DNA from: Paenibacillus sp. SZ31
Lineage (GTDB): Bacteria; Bacillota; Bacilli; Paenibacillales; Paenibacillaceae
Direction: 5' to 3'
Length of the DNA: 64,000 nt
Assembly (NCBI RefSeq): GCF_012912005.1
Contig: NZ_JABBEA010000006.1
Location: forward strand, 62,001-126,000
Shown here piece by piece: positions 8,698 through 16,363 of the stretch. Within the stretch, counting starts at the first letter, position 1; every line of letters begins with the position of its first letter. Below the pieces are notes generated by a model. It saw only the letters and a program-made list of their open reading frames with translations, had not been told where the DNA came from and made no database searches. The translations under genes and the position numbers were made by a program.

Positions 8698-9962
8698 TGC
8701 AGCTGTCTCACCTCAGCAACTTGCAAATCAAGCTTTTGTTCAAGAACCCTTGCAGCCTGTTTAACCAATTCAATATCCTCAGGACCCTCATATTGAGTAC
8801 GCACAGACAGCAGACCTGTGATGTCGAATCCTTTTGGAGCAGAGTGGACCACTCTTCCTTTGGTAGCCACCGGATAATAAGCCCGGTATCTGACATCTCC
8901 TGCTGCCTCACCGCTGGCATTATTCAATACTTTCCCGTCACGGTAGACAAATTTGATACAGGTTGCACACTTCGGAGCCGTTCGTTTCGCAAAATGGGCA
9001 GCAAGCGCATCCTGGCCCAGAAGACCGTAAGCATGGGCGGTCACCAGATCGGTCCCGTATACATCGCGGATATTGCGATAGACATGCCCCCCACTGATAC
9101 GACAGCTGAATTCCACCACTTTGTACTCCCCGTTTGCGTTTTGTCTGGCTTCAACGTTAAACAGTCCATTTTCAAGCTTCAGACCTGTGCATATTTGCCG
9201 AGCTATCTCACAAAGATCTTTTTCCACATTGGATTCTCCCTGGAAAGGCAGGGTATATTCATCCTCTTCAAAATAAGGACCTGGCATTCTGAGTTTGTTG
9301 TGTATACCCCCCAGATAAAACCTTCCGTGGACGACCACTCCATCCAGTGTGATCTCCTCACCCGGAAGGAACTCTTCAATCAGCGCTATTGCAGGACATT
9401 CATCATCAAAATACAGTCCCGATTGCGAAACGGCAAGTTGCGATATGCTATCAAAGGCCTGCTTCAATTCGAGAAGAGAATGAACGAGCGCTACATGGCT
9501 GCTGGATGCCGCCAGTGTCGGTTTGATAATAACCGGATAACCTACACTTGCTGCTGCCGAAACGGCCTCATCCATCGTATTTACAGCATGAAATACCGGA
9601 CAAGCTGTGTTCTGCTGCTGCAAAAACTGACGTTGTCTGGACTTGTCTCTGGCAATTTCAGCTGCCTGAACAGGGATATCTTGTCTTCCCAATCCTTCAT
9701 TCAATCTGGCATTCAGCACAATATCCGTCTCCTGCCAGGTAACAAAAAACGAGACTCCCTTTTCTCTCGCCTGCTCGATTATTTCTTCCACATTCTCATA
9801 CTTGGGAAGAAGCTGAACGGACCGAAAGCGCGGATCTTGTTCATACCCAGGAACAGAGGTCCATACATGGACCTCCTCAAAAATTCTCCCCAGAGCTTCA
9901 ATATGATCCCCATGCAGGAAAAAACCTTTTCTCATGAGCAGACCAACGGAGGACCGACTCAT
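8694..9962 (-). CDS. ATP-grasp carboxylate-amine ligase (second of two)
   Basis: A 422-residue ATP-grasp enzyme. Family members join a carboxylate to an amine through an acyl-phosphate, usually forming a dipeptide or amide. The N-terminal Rossmann-like part runs to about residue 105. The central ATP-binding lobe has VGYPVIIKPTLAASSSHVALV and ALIEEFLPGEEITLDGVV, and the metal-binding end is FNVEARQNANGEYKVVEFSCR. A C-terminal domain of about 100 residues follows. It overlaps the YqcI-cupin gene by ATGA and the MFS gene by ATGA. It is only distantly similar to the other ATP-grasp of the operon, so the two probably act on different partners. The substrate is unknown. Confidence 0.85.
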   Translation of the reverse strand: MSRSSVGLLMRKGFFLHGDHIEALGRIFEEVHVWTSVPGYEQDPRFRSVQLLPKYENVEEIIEQAREKGVSFFVTWQETDIVLNARLNEGLGRQDIPVQAAEIARDKSRQRQFLQQQNTACPVFHAVNTMDEAVSAAASVGYPVIIKPTLAASSSHVALVHSLLELKQAFDSISQLAVSQSGLYFDDECPAIALIEEFLPGEEITLDGVVVHGRFYLGGIHNKLRMPGPYFEEDEYTLPFQGESNVEKDLCEIARQICTGLKLENGLFNVEARQNANGEYKVVEFSCRISGGHVYRNIRDVYGTDLVTAHAYGLLGQDALAAHFAKRTAPKCATCIKFVYRDGKVLNNASGEAAGDVRYRAYYPVATKGRVVHSAPKGFDITGLLSVRTQYEGPEDIELVKQAARVLEQKLDLQVAEVRQLQ

Positions 9963-11011
9963 GCCAGAACCTCTTCTTTCGGTTGCTCCACGAACTCCAA
10001 AGCAATAATATACAACGTTCCATTCTCCCCAGCCTTGGAAGAGTGCACCGTATTAGCTGGAAGCAGAATGCGATCACCAGGCGTGCAATGCAGCTCGCCT
10101 TCTTCTGTATAGAACGTAATATCGCCACTTATGATTAAAAGGGTTTCGTCTGTCGGATGGGTATGAGATTTGTGCTCCCTGAATGGTGTATCTCTTTGCA
10201 CCTCAACCGAACCGGTTACAGGCAGCAATTGCATTACAGCTTCTTCAAGTGTGACGTCAGATCCTTGGATATATTGCACTGAACTCATACTATTCCTCCT
10301 CATATGGTGAAATGGGCATTGCGCTGTAGCAGAAACTTCGTTGGTATCTGGAATAAAATATTGCAACCACTCCCGATTATTCGGACTTCCGTAGATCCCA
10401 AGATGCGGGAATGGATCAATTGCATCATATTGCCGAAGCAAGCTTCGCACCAAATCCTTGGATTTATCTCCTTTTGGTGTTCCCAAGCCAATCGAATCAA
10501 AGACCCATCGGGGCTGAAAGGTAATCATGTATGTATTCGCACGTCTGCTCCTTCTGATCTCATGTGCTGGTGTGTTACAAACGACAAAAATGGGTTCCCC
10601 ATGAAAACAAAATTCCCATAAAGGATCATTCTCTTCATTCGGTATGGATTCTGGCCATTCTTTCAAGTCGATGGTGTGCAGCCGGGTCAGGATGGACCAA
10701 AATGTATGCTGATATTCATGGATGGATAAATCCTTGTCAATATTAAAGAATGTAACCATGGAGGTATAGTTTCCGAAGCTCCTTGCCTGTTCCACATATT
10801 CTCTCAATGCCTTTGCAAGCTCTTCTATGGAATCATCTTCTACATCATTAAAAAAAGAGAACCGTAGCTCATTACGGTTGAGTCCCATCGAGCCGAATAT
10901 GCAGGGAAACCGTGGACTCTCACTGGTCATGTCCTTTTCAAAATGCTCAAATTCCTGCTTTCTCCAATCATGACTATCCAATCTCTTCACATCAGCGTTA
11001 TCTAGCAACAA
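9959..11011 (-). CDS. YqcI/YcgG-family (heme N-hydroxylase-like) domain fused to a cupin
   Basis: A 350-residue fusion. Residues about 30-230 carry the YqcI/YcgG signatures: FPCIFG (35-40), NDPLWEFCFHGEP (128-140), TPAHEIRRSRR (147-157, His150) and TFQPRWVFD (164-172). This family includes GntA, the heme-dependent N-hydroxylase of guanitoxin biosynthesis. Residues about 265-345 are a cupin with both canonical motifs: HTHPTDE (His283, His285, Glu289) then six residues and Gly, and GDRILLP...H (His323). So all four usual metal ligands are present. The start is TTG at 11011, seven bases after AGGAGG. By analogy with SznF, where an N-oxygenase is fused to a cupin that rearranges the N-hydroxylated product, I infer N-oxidation followed by cupin chemistry. 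Family assignment is firm, chemistry is inference. Confidence 0.82.
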   Translation of the reverse strand: MLLDNADVKRLDSHDWRKQEFEHFEKDMTSESPRFPCIFGSMGLNRNELRFSFFNDVEDDSIEELAKALREYVEQARSFGNYTSMVTFFNIDKDLSIHEYQHTFWSILTRLHTIDLKEWPESIPNEENDPLWEFCFHGEPIFVVCNTPAHEIRRSRRANTYMITFQPRWVFDSIGLGTPKGDKSKDLVRSLLRQYDAIDPFPHLGIYGSPNNREWLQYFIPDTNEVSATAQCPFHHMRRNSMSSVQYIQGSDVTLEEAVMQLLPVTGSVEVQRDTPFREHKSHTHPTDETLLIISGDITFYTEEGELHCTPGDRILLPANTVHSSKAGENGTLYIIALEFVEQPKEEVLA

Positions 11012-11033
11012 CCCAAAGCCCTCCTAGAATGGT

Positions 11034-12257
11034 TTATTGGTGAACCAGGACAAACTTGTCATGTAGTTCTAGAAGTTGTTTTCTAACGAATTCAATATCT
11101 GGGCCTTCCACAATGGCAAATCCGGATCTAGACATCGTATCGCGACCACCTGAAATGGACTGACCCGATGTATAGTTAATTCGGATATCAATAAGTCCTT
11201 CCATCGATTTGAAATCATCTGCTGATGAGATACTTTCGATCTTGCCCACAGCAGATGGGAAATTAATCGCACCAGTATACTTGCCTGAATTAACAAGGCT
11301 TGGGGCCTCATATATTCCCAGTTCCGTTTGAATGGCTGCATCAAACAGGTTAACCTGATGGGAATTCAACACCATTGGCGGAATGATGACAATGCCTCCA
11401 ATACGTGCTCCAATCTCTCCAAAACAGATCTCACCATTCGGCAGAAGGAATACCTCTGCATGGAACACACTGTTACGTATTCCAAGCGTCCGTATGATCT
11501 CTTCATTGAATGACTGCATCCGTTCCACATATTCGAAGTTGGTGTTAGTGGGATAACAGATCGTGCCGGAAGGGCGATCATTCTGGACGATTTCGAGACA
11601 ATTGAACAAATATTCAGAGACAGAGGAAAACACAAGCTCACCTTCTGAAACGATGGAGTCTATATGGAACTCCCTACCGGTGATAAATTCCTCAATGAGC
11701 ACTGATTCCCGATTCCAGGAATGGCTGATATACCGCTCAAGCTCCTCTTGATTGCTAAGCTTGTACGTCATGATCGTCGCCCAGCCACTAATCGGTTTGA
11801 TAATGATGGGAAAGCCAATACCTGCGACAATCTTTCTGATCTGTACTGCATTGGACGCAATACGTGTCTGTGACGTATGGATTCCCGCCTGCCGCAATGT
11901 CTCCTTCATGATCCACTTGTTTCGGACTGTCTCGGCCTGGTTCTTCTGAATGCCAGGGATACCAAAACGTGTTCTGAGATACCCTCCTGTTTCCACTACA
12001 TTTTCAGTGGGGGCAATCACTCGTTCCACATCATACTCATCCAAAATGCGCTCAAAAACCTCTTCCACTTGATCAATCCGAGTAATATCGTTCACTTCGA
12101 ACACAGCACTAAACAACCCCTCAGGTAATGAGGCAAATTGTTCATATCCTTGTTCCACCAACAAAATGTTGGTTGTATCCGATATTTTGGACAAGGCTTC
12201 GAGAAACCCGGTTTTGGTGTTAATCCGCTTGTCACACAGGAATACGATATCCTTCAT
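11034..12257 (-). CDS. ATP-grasp carboxylate-amine ligase (first of two)
   Basis: An ATP-grasp enzyme of 407 residues. It has a preATP-grasp region to about residue 95, then the ATP lobe with IGFPIIIKPISGWATIM and VLIEEFITGREFHIDSIV, and the metal site FHAEVFLLPNGEICFGEIGARIGG. This resembles carnosine-synthase and dipeptide-ligase type enzymes. It is the first gene of the operon. The start at 12257 (ATG) has GGAGGTG nine bases upstream, while the longer frame from 12275 would begin inside that ribosome site. With the second ligase it could build a tripeptide-like scaffold or activate two different acids; the substrate is unknown. Confidence 0.85.
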   Translation of the reverse strand: MKDIVFLCDKRINTKTGFLEALSKISDTTNILLVEQGYEQFASLPEGLFSAVFEVNDITRIDQVEEVFERILDEYDVERVIAPTENVVETGGYLRTRFGIPGIQKNQAETVRNKWIMKETLRQAGIHTSQTRIASNAVQIRKIVAGIGFPIIIKPISGWATIMTYKLSNQEELERYISHSWNRESVLIEEFITGREFHIDSIVSEGELVFSSVSEYLFNCLEIVQNDRPSGTICYPTNTNFEYVERMQSFNEEIIRTLGIRNSVFHAEVFLLPNGEICFGEIGARIGGIVIIPPMVLNSHQVNLFDAAIQTELGIYEAPSLVNSGKYTGAINFPSAVGKIESISSADDFKSMEGLIDIRINYTSGQSISGGRDTMSRSGFAIVEGPDIEFVRKQLLELHDKFVLVHQ

Positions 12258-12308
12258 AAAGAACTTCACCTCCAATTCAAATTTCTTTACTTTCTGCTAT
12301 ATTTTTCT

Positions 12309-12337
12309 ATAATATGGATATTGAGTAGGGCTGTCAA
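12309..12337 (-). promoter_or_regulatory. Strong SigA promoter of the ATP-grasp/YqcI-cupin operon
   Basis: On the minus strand a perfect TTGACA (12337-12332), a 17-base spacer and TATTAT (12314-12309). The expected start is near 12302, giving a leader of about 45 bases. Apart from this promoter and the terminator at 12488-12528, the 314 bases 12258-12571 show nothing. Confidence 0.85.
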
Positions 12338-12487
12338 TACAAAAATTCCAAATATTTAAATTTTGGCTATTTGTTGCCATATCGTGTACTAACAACAGGT
12401 TTTAGACATTATACAAACACCTCCACCTTCTGTATTAGTCGATCCATTCATTCATATTTGCATTTTCTGACTGGAAATTTTCACATA

Positions 12488-12528
12488 AAAACAGGTGACT
12501 CCGATTAATCCGGAGTCACCTGTTTTTA
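12488..12528. terminator. Terminator of the sugar-binding lipoprotein gene
   Basis: ACAGGTGACTCCG pairs with CGGAGTCACCTGT (13 bp), flanked by A- and T-runs on both sides, so it could work in both directions. It follows the minus-strand gene ending at 12572. Confidence 0.85.
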
Positions 12529-12571
12529 TGTTTTTTCATATTCCCACATTCATTAAATGAATGGGACCCTG

Positions 12572-13870
12572 TTATTTTTTCAGACTATCCCAGTTCTGTT
12601 GCAATGCGTCGAGCAATCCGGTTTTATCCGATTTGCCTGCAACGTAAGCTTGAATTGTGCTGCCATACTCCTGTGGAACCCCTTCAGGGAAACGGTTGAA
12701 GTTCCAGCTGAGTGTTTTGTTTTCCTGGCTATACTTCATAATCTCTGTAGCGAGGTCACCCAGATCCTCTTCGGATGCCGTGATGGAACTGAACGCCGGG
12801 ATGAATTTGAATTCTTTCGTCATATATTGTTTCCCGATATCCGAAGTTACGAGCCACTCCAGAAACTCTTTCGCTTCCGGTTTCACTTGGGAATTCTTAT
12901 TCACAACCCAGTAGTTCGGCACGCCGACAAACAATTTGTCATTCGGTTCATTGTTAATTGGCATTGGCAGGATACCCAGATTCAGATTTGGATCGATTCC
13001 ATCAATCTGAACTTGAGTCCAGTTTCCTTGCTGCATCATCGCTGCTTCTCCAGTTGCAAACAGGGTTACCTGTGTATTGTAGTCGGTTGTCAGCGGGTTT
13101 TTGTTGCTGTATTTCAACGTTAAGTCGAGCAAGTTAATCCAGTCGGTGAACACCTGATTGCCAGGGATTTTCTCCGTACTTTCGTTGAGCCCCTGGATGA
13201 ATTTCACCGGATCTGCCTGATTCGCAAATGCCACGTTTACGTTATGGTTACCCAGCACCCACCACTCCTGATATCCGTTCGAGAAAGGCGTAATGCCTGC
13301 GGCCTGAAGTTTCTGTGCAGCCTGATCCAATTGTTCCAGTGTCGTTGGAATTTCGGTAATGCCTGCTTTTTGGAAAAGGTCTTTGTTATAAATGAAACCA
13401 TAACCCTCCAGCGCGAGTGGCTGTCCATAGAGCTTGCCGTCTTTGGTCATTGGCTCTTTGGCTACTTCGAGTGCATCCTTGGCCCATGATTCTCCAGACA
13501 GATCTTCCAAATATTCAAGCCATGTATCCAGTTCACGATAACCACCTACGTTGAAAATGTCTGGTTGTTCGCCTGCGGCAAACTTGGCTTTCAATGCAGC
13601 ACCGTAGTCACTGCCGCCACCCACGGTTTGAATGTCCAGTTTGACCCCTGGATGGGAGGATTCATATTCCGCCTTAAGGCGATTAAGCGCTTCCGCAATT
13701 TCGACTTTGAATTGAAAGATTTTAATGGTTTTATCCCCGGCAGCAGCTTCGCCACCACCTTGAGTATCCGTGTTGACCGGACTGCCGCTTTTATCCCCGT
13801 TACCACAACCTGCAAGCATTACCGAAAAAGCAATCAGCATAAGCAACGTCAACTTCGTCATTCTTTTCAT
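12572..13870 (-). CDS. ABC sugar transporter, substrate-binding lipoprotein
   Basis: An extracellular family-1 solute-binding protein of about 432 residues, anchored as a lipoprotein (signal MKRMTKLTLLMLIAFSVMLAG, cleaved before the lipobox Cys of LAGC, given here in parts). The mature part has the typical inter-lobe signatures AALKAKFAAGEQPDIF and YNKDLFQKAGI. It feeds the two permeases at 14503-16220. No ATPase gene is present in the window, so a shared ATPase of the MsmX/MalK type elsewhere is likely. The start at 13870 (ATG) has GGGAGAG five bases upstream. A 630-base gap full of hairpins and repeats separates it from the permeases, so it may have its own promoter or a different expression level. 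Confidence 0.92.
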   Translation of the reverse strand: MKRMTKLTLLMLIAFSVMLAGCGNGDKSGSPVNTDTQGGGEAAAGDKTIKIFQFKVEIAEALNRLKAEYESSHPGVKLDIQTVGGGSDYGAALKAKFAAGEQPDIFNVGGYRELDTWLEYLEDLSGESWAKDALEVAKEPMTKDGKLYGQPLALEGYGFIYNKDLFQKAGITEIPTTLEQLDQAAQKLQAAGITPFSNGYQEWWVLGNHNVNVAFANQADPVKFIQGLNESTEKIPGNQVFTDWINLLDLTLKYSNKNPLTTDYNTQVTLFATGEAAMMQQGNWTQVQIDGIDPNLNLGILPMPINNEPNDKLFVGVPNYWVVNKNSQVKPEAKEFLEWLVTSDIGKQYMTKEFKFIPAFSSITASEEDLGDLATEIMKYSQENKTLSWNFNRFPEGVPQEYGSTIQAYVAGKSDKTGLLDALQQNWDSLKK

Positions 13871-13976
13871 ACACACACTCTCCCTATAGTAGTTTCAGTA
13901 TAACAGTTCCACTAATGAATATTTACACTGGCACTCCGATGACATAATAACTTTCCCTTGAAGTGTGTTTTCATTC

Positions 13977-14001
13977 TAACGAACCGAGCGCACGTTATTC
14001 G
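13977..14001 (+). repeat. Interspersed 25-bp repeat, copy A
   Basis: TAACGAA, a variable centre, then ACGTTATTCG. The unit recurs at 14027-14052 (same orientation) and at 14095-14119 (inverted). It lies in the 632-base gap between the binding-protein gene and the permease genes, which contains no credible coding region. Confidence 0.6.
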
Positions 14002-14026
14002 CACCTATTTGCACAGGTTACAATTT

Positions 14027-14119
14027 TAACGAATCACAGCGACGTTATTTCGTCGATTTGGTCAATTTTTAGGGCTCTGACGCCGTTTTGTACCCGAATA
14101 ACGTTGCTGAGATTCGTTA
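14027..14119. repeat. Repeat copies B and C forming a large inverted repeat
   Basis: Copy B (14027-14052) and copy C (14095-14119, reverse orientation) share TAACGAATC.CAGC.ACGTTAT.TCG. With flanking ACAATTT they can form a hairpin with arms of about 30 bases and a loop near 42 bases. The repeated unit suggests a palindromic intergenic repeat family of this genome. Confidence 0.55.
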
Positions 14120-14271
14120 CAATTTGTATTCCTTGATTATCCGCCTATTAAGATGCGGTGGATTCGTTAGCGCTTTGAAAAAGGAGCTTACCATCACTTC
14201 ACTCTGCAGAAGAAGTTCCTGGCTATACAAGCTTCTTTCTTGGTCTTTTCTCTTTATTGCTCTCTTCCCTA

Positions 14272-14304
14272 GGAGTCATGCCCAAGCTATGCGGGCATGA
14301 CTCC
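14272..14304. repeat. Perfect 12-bp stem hairpin
   Basis: GGAGTCATGCCC pairs perfectly with GGGCATGACTCC around nine bases. It directly abuts the next hairpin at 14304-14340. On the minus strand these hairpins follow the permease genes and could stabilise the 3' end of that mRNA. Confidence 0.6.
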
Positions 14305-14340
14305 CCTTTGCACACCTCCGTGCGAGGTGGGAGCAAAGGG
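14304..14340. repeat. Second adjoining hairpin
   Basis: CCCTTTGC (14304-14311) pairs with GCAAAGGG (14333-14340), and the interior CACCTC/GAGGTG also pairs. There is no T-run, so it is more likely an RNA-stabilising or repeat structure than a classical terminator. Confidence 0.5.
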
Positions 14341-14358
14341 ATCAGGATGCGTTGGAGG

Positions 14359-14440
14359 AGCGGAGCGTTCGCCTTTGAACCTCGGTGGCTTCCTTTGCCC
14401 CAATACATTCAGGCCACCGAGGAGCAACAGCGACCGAAAG
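14359..14440. repeat. Mosaic hairpin element, copy 1
   Basis: Conserved flanks AGCGGAGCGTTCGCCTTT (14359-14376) and AACAGCGACCGAAAG (14426-14440) enclose a private stem CCTCGGTGGC/GCCACCGAGG. The same flanks around a different stem occur at 23527-23607. In both places the element lies just 3' of a minus-strand transporter gene. Confidence 0.6.
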
Positions 14441-14502
14441 CGCAACTTGATACCGGCAGCGACCTTGCCTCGCACTCCACTACAGTGACCCTTCCCTCGC
14501 AC

Positions 14503-15339
14503 TCACCCTTTAACTGATCCAGCCGTAATCCCCTGAATGATATACTTCTGCATCAGCAAGAAGAAAATAATGATCGGCATGATACCGAGCACAAGTGCCG
14601 GCAAAGCGAGATCCCACTGCTTCGTATATTGACCAAAGAGTGCAAAGGTCGCAATGGGAATCGTACGCAGGTTAGAGCTTTGCAGGATAAGGGATGGAAG
14701 CAGATAGTCATTCCAAATCCAGAGTGTGTTCAAAATAATGACGGTTACATACATCGGTTTCATAAGTGGAAATACGATCCGGAAGAACACCCCGTAGGCA
14801 GAGCTTCCATCCACACGAGCCGCTTCCTCAATCTCCAGTGGGACGGATTTCACGAATCCGTGGAACAGGAAGACTGACATCGGTGCCCCGAAACCGAGAT
14901 AACAGATGATGAGTCCGCCAAGGCTATCGATCAGCCCTAGATTACTGGTTACAGTAACGAGGGGAATCATGATAGACTGGAACGGAATCACCATGGCGGC
15001 AATGAACATGCCGAACAAAATCCGGTTGAACCGGGTATTGCTGCGGACCATTCGGTACGCGGCCATGGAACTAATCAGCACAAGCAACAGATTGCTGACC
15101 ACGGTAACGATTAGCGAGTTCATCAGCGCAGACGGGAAGTTAATTTTCTCCCAAGCATTCGCATAATTGCCCCACTGGAATACTTCCGGCCATGCAGCCG
15201 AATTGGTGAGCAGATCACCGAAGGTTTTGACCGAATTCACGAACAGGAAGTAGAACGGAACCATGAATAAAAGTCCAATGAGTACCATGACAATCTCGGT
15301 TAGAATGGTACTCAAGCGGTAGTTTTTCGTCGTCTCCAT
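14503..15339 (-). CDS. Sugar ABC transporter permease (MalG/AraQ type)
   Basis: A 278-residue inner-membrane subunit with six hydrophobic segments and the permease EAA loop EIEEAARVDGSSAYGVFFRI, through which it contacts the ATPase. It starts exactly where the first permease stops (shared base 15339), so the two are translationally coupled. Together with the MalF-like partner it forms the channel for sugar delivered by the lipoprotein encoded at 12572-13870. Confidence 0.93.
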   Translation of the reverse strand: METTKNYRLSTILTEIVMVLIGLLFMVPFYFLFVNSVKTFGDLLTNSAAWPEVFQWGNYANAWEKINFPSALMNSLIVTVVSNLLLVLISSMAAYRMVRSNTRFNRILFGMFIAAMVIPFQSIMIPLVTVTSNLGLIDSLGGLIICYLGFGAPMSVFLFHGFVKSVPLEIEEAARVDGSSAYGVFFRIVFPLMKPMYVTVIILNTLWIWNDYLLPSLILQSSNLRTIPIATFALFGQYTKQWDLALPALVLGIMPIIIFFLLMQKYIIQGITAGSVKG

Positions 15340-16220
15340 TAGGCTTCTACCTCCTTGCTCTTCGTCAGACGTACCTGAATCATGGTGATGATGGCAACGA
15401 TTACGAAGAACACGAGCGCTTTGGCGGTTCCGATGCCATATCTGTTATTCACAAAGGCTTCATTGTAAATATTGAGTGCAACCGACTCTGTCGATCCGAA
15501 TGGCCCACCTTTGGTTAGCGACAGATTGAGATCGAACATTTTGAACGACCAGGAGATCGCCAGGAACAGACAGATCGTTACACCCGGCATAATGAGCGGA
15601 AGAATGATGCTCCGCAGTACCTGCCAGCGACTTGCGCCATCAATCTCGGCGGCTTCCAGCAGATCAGGGGATACATTCGTCAGGGATGAGATGTAGATCA
15701 CCATCAGATATCCTGCGGTCTGCCATACAAACACAATCACGATTCCCCAGAAGGCGGTCGGTTCGTCTCCCAGCCAAGGAAGGTTGAAGAAGGACCAGCC
15801 TGTTACATCGCCTACTGCTGAAAACCCTTTCACAAATATGAACTGCCAGATAAAGCCGAGCAACAACCCACCGATCACGTTAGGCATAAAAAAGATCGTA
15901 CGCAGAATGTTTCTCGTCTTAAGCGGTTTGGTCAGGAAATACGCCAGGAAAAATCCAATCACATTGGTCAGTACCACACCAACCACGGTGAAGCGCACCG
16001 TAAACCAAAATGCCGTTTGGAACTTGGGATCATTTGCAAAAACATGCACGAAGTTATCAAACCCTACCCAATTAATGTTCTCGGATACCCCGTTCCAATC
16101 CGTAAAGGAATACACCATGCCAAGCAGGAAAGGGACCACGATGATGAGAATAAAAAACACGATGGAGGGACCCACGAACACGAGCTGCTGTAACAGCTGT
16201 GAAGATTTGCGATGCTTCAT
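15339..16220 (-). CDS. Sugar ABC transporter permease (MalF/UgpA type)
   Basis: A membrane subunit of about 293 residues with six predicted helices and the EAA loop LLEAAEIDGASRWQVLRSI. I place the start at the ATG at 16220, behind GGGGAG; the frame is open up to 16346, but that stretch has no ribosome site and unlikely residues. It is transcribed away from the two-component system at 16364, whose promoter region it shares, so the transporter is the likely regulatory target. Confidence 0.93.
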   Translation of the reverse strand: MKHRKSSQLLQQLVFVGPSIVFFILIIVVPFLLGMVYSFTDWNGVSENINWVGFDNFVHVFANDPKFQTAFWFTVRFTVVGVVLTNVIGFFLAYFLTKPLKTRNILRTIFFMPNVIGGLLLGFIWQFIFVKGFSAVGDVTGWSFFNLPWLGDEPTAFWGIVIVFVWQTAGYLMVIYISSLTNVSPDLLEAAEIDGASRWQVLRSIILPLIMPGVTICLFLAISWSFKMFDLNLSLTKGGPFGSTESVALNIYNEAFVNNRYGIGTAKALVFFVIVAIITMIQVRLTKSKEVEA

Positions 16221-16363
16221 ATCGTTCTCCCCTTCTATAGATGGATGAAATTGGCCTCTTTTTCTATTAAACCCCAATATCTCCGAGGGGAACACCGACC
16301 CTTGTGAACAGTTGGGGGTAAAATATTGTCCTTTCTTAACCTGCAATCAGAAGGGGTGTTCCG

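Noticed and set aside
8697..10112. A 471-residue open frame on the plus strand
   Set aside because: It runs antisense to the ATP-grasp and YqcI-cupin genes, has no ribosome site and shows no family pattern. The minus-strand genes have clear domains.
14257..14517. Short overlapping frames (60-90 residues) on both strands between the ABC genes
   Set aside because: They cross perfect hairpins and repeats, which give open frames on both strands without coding signals.
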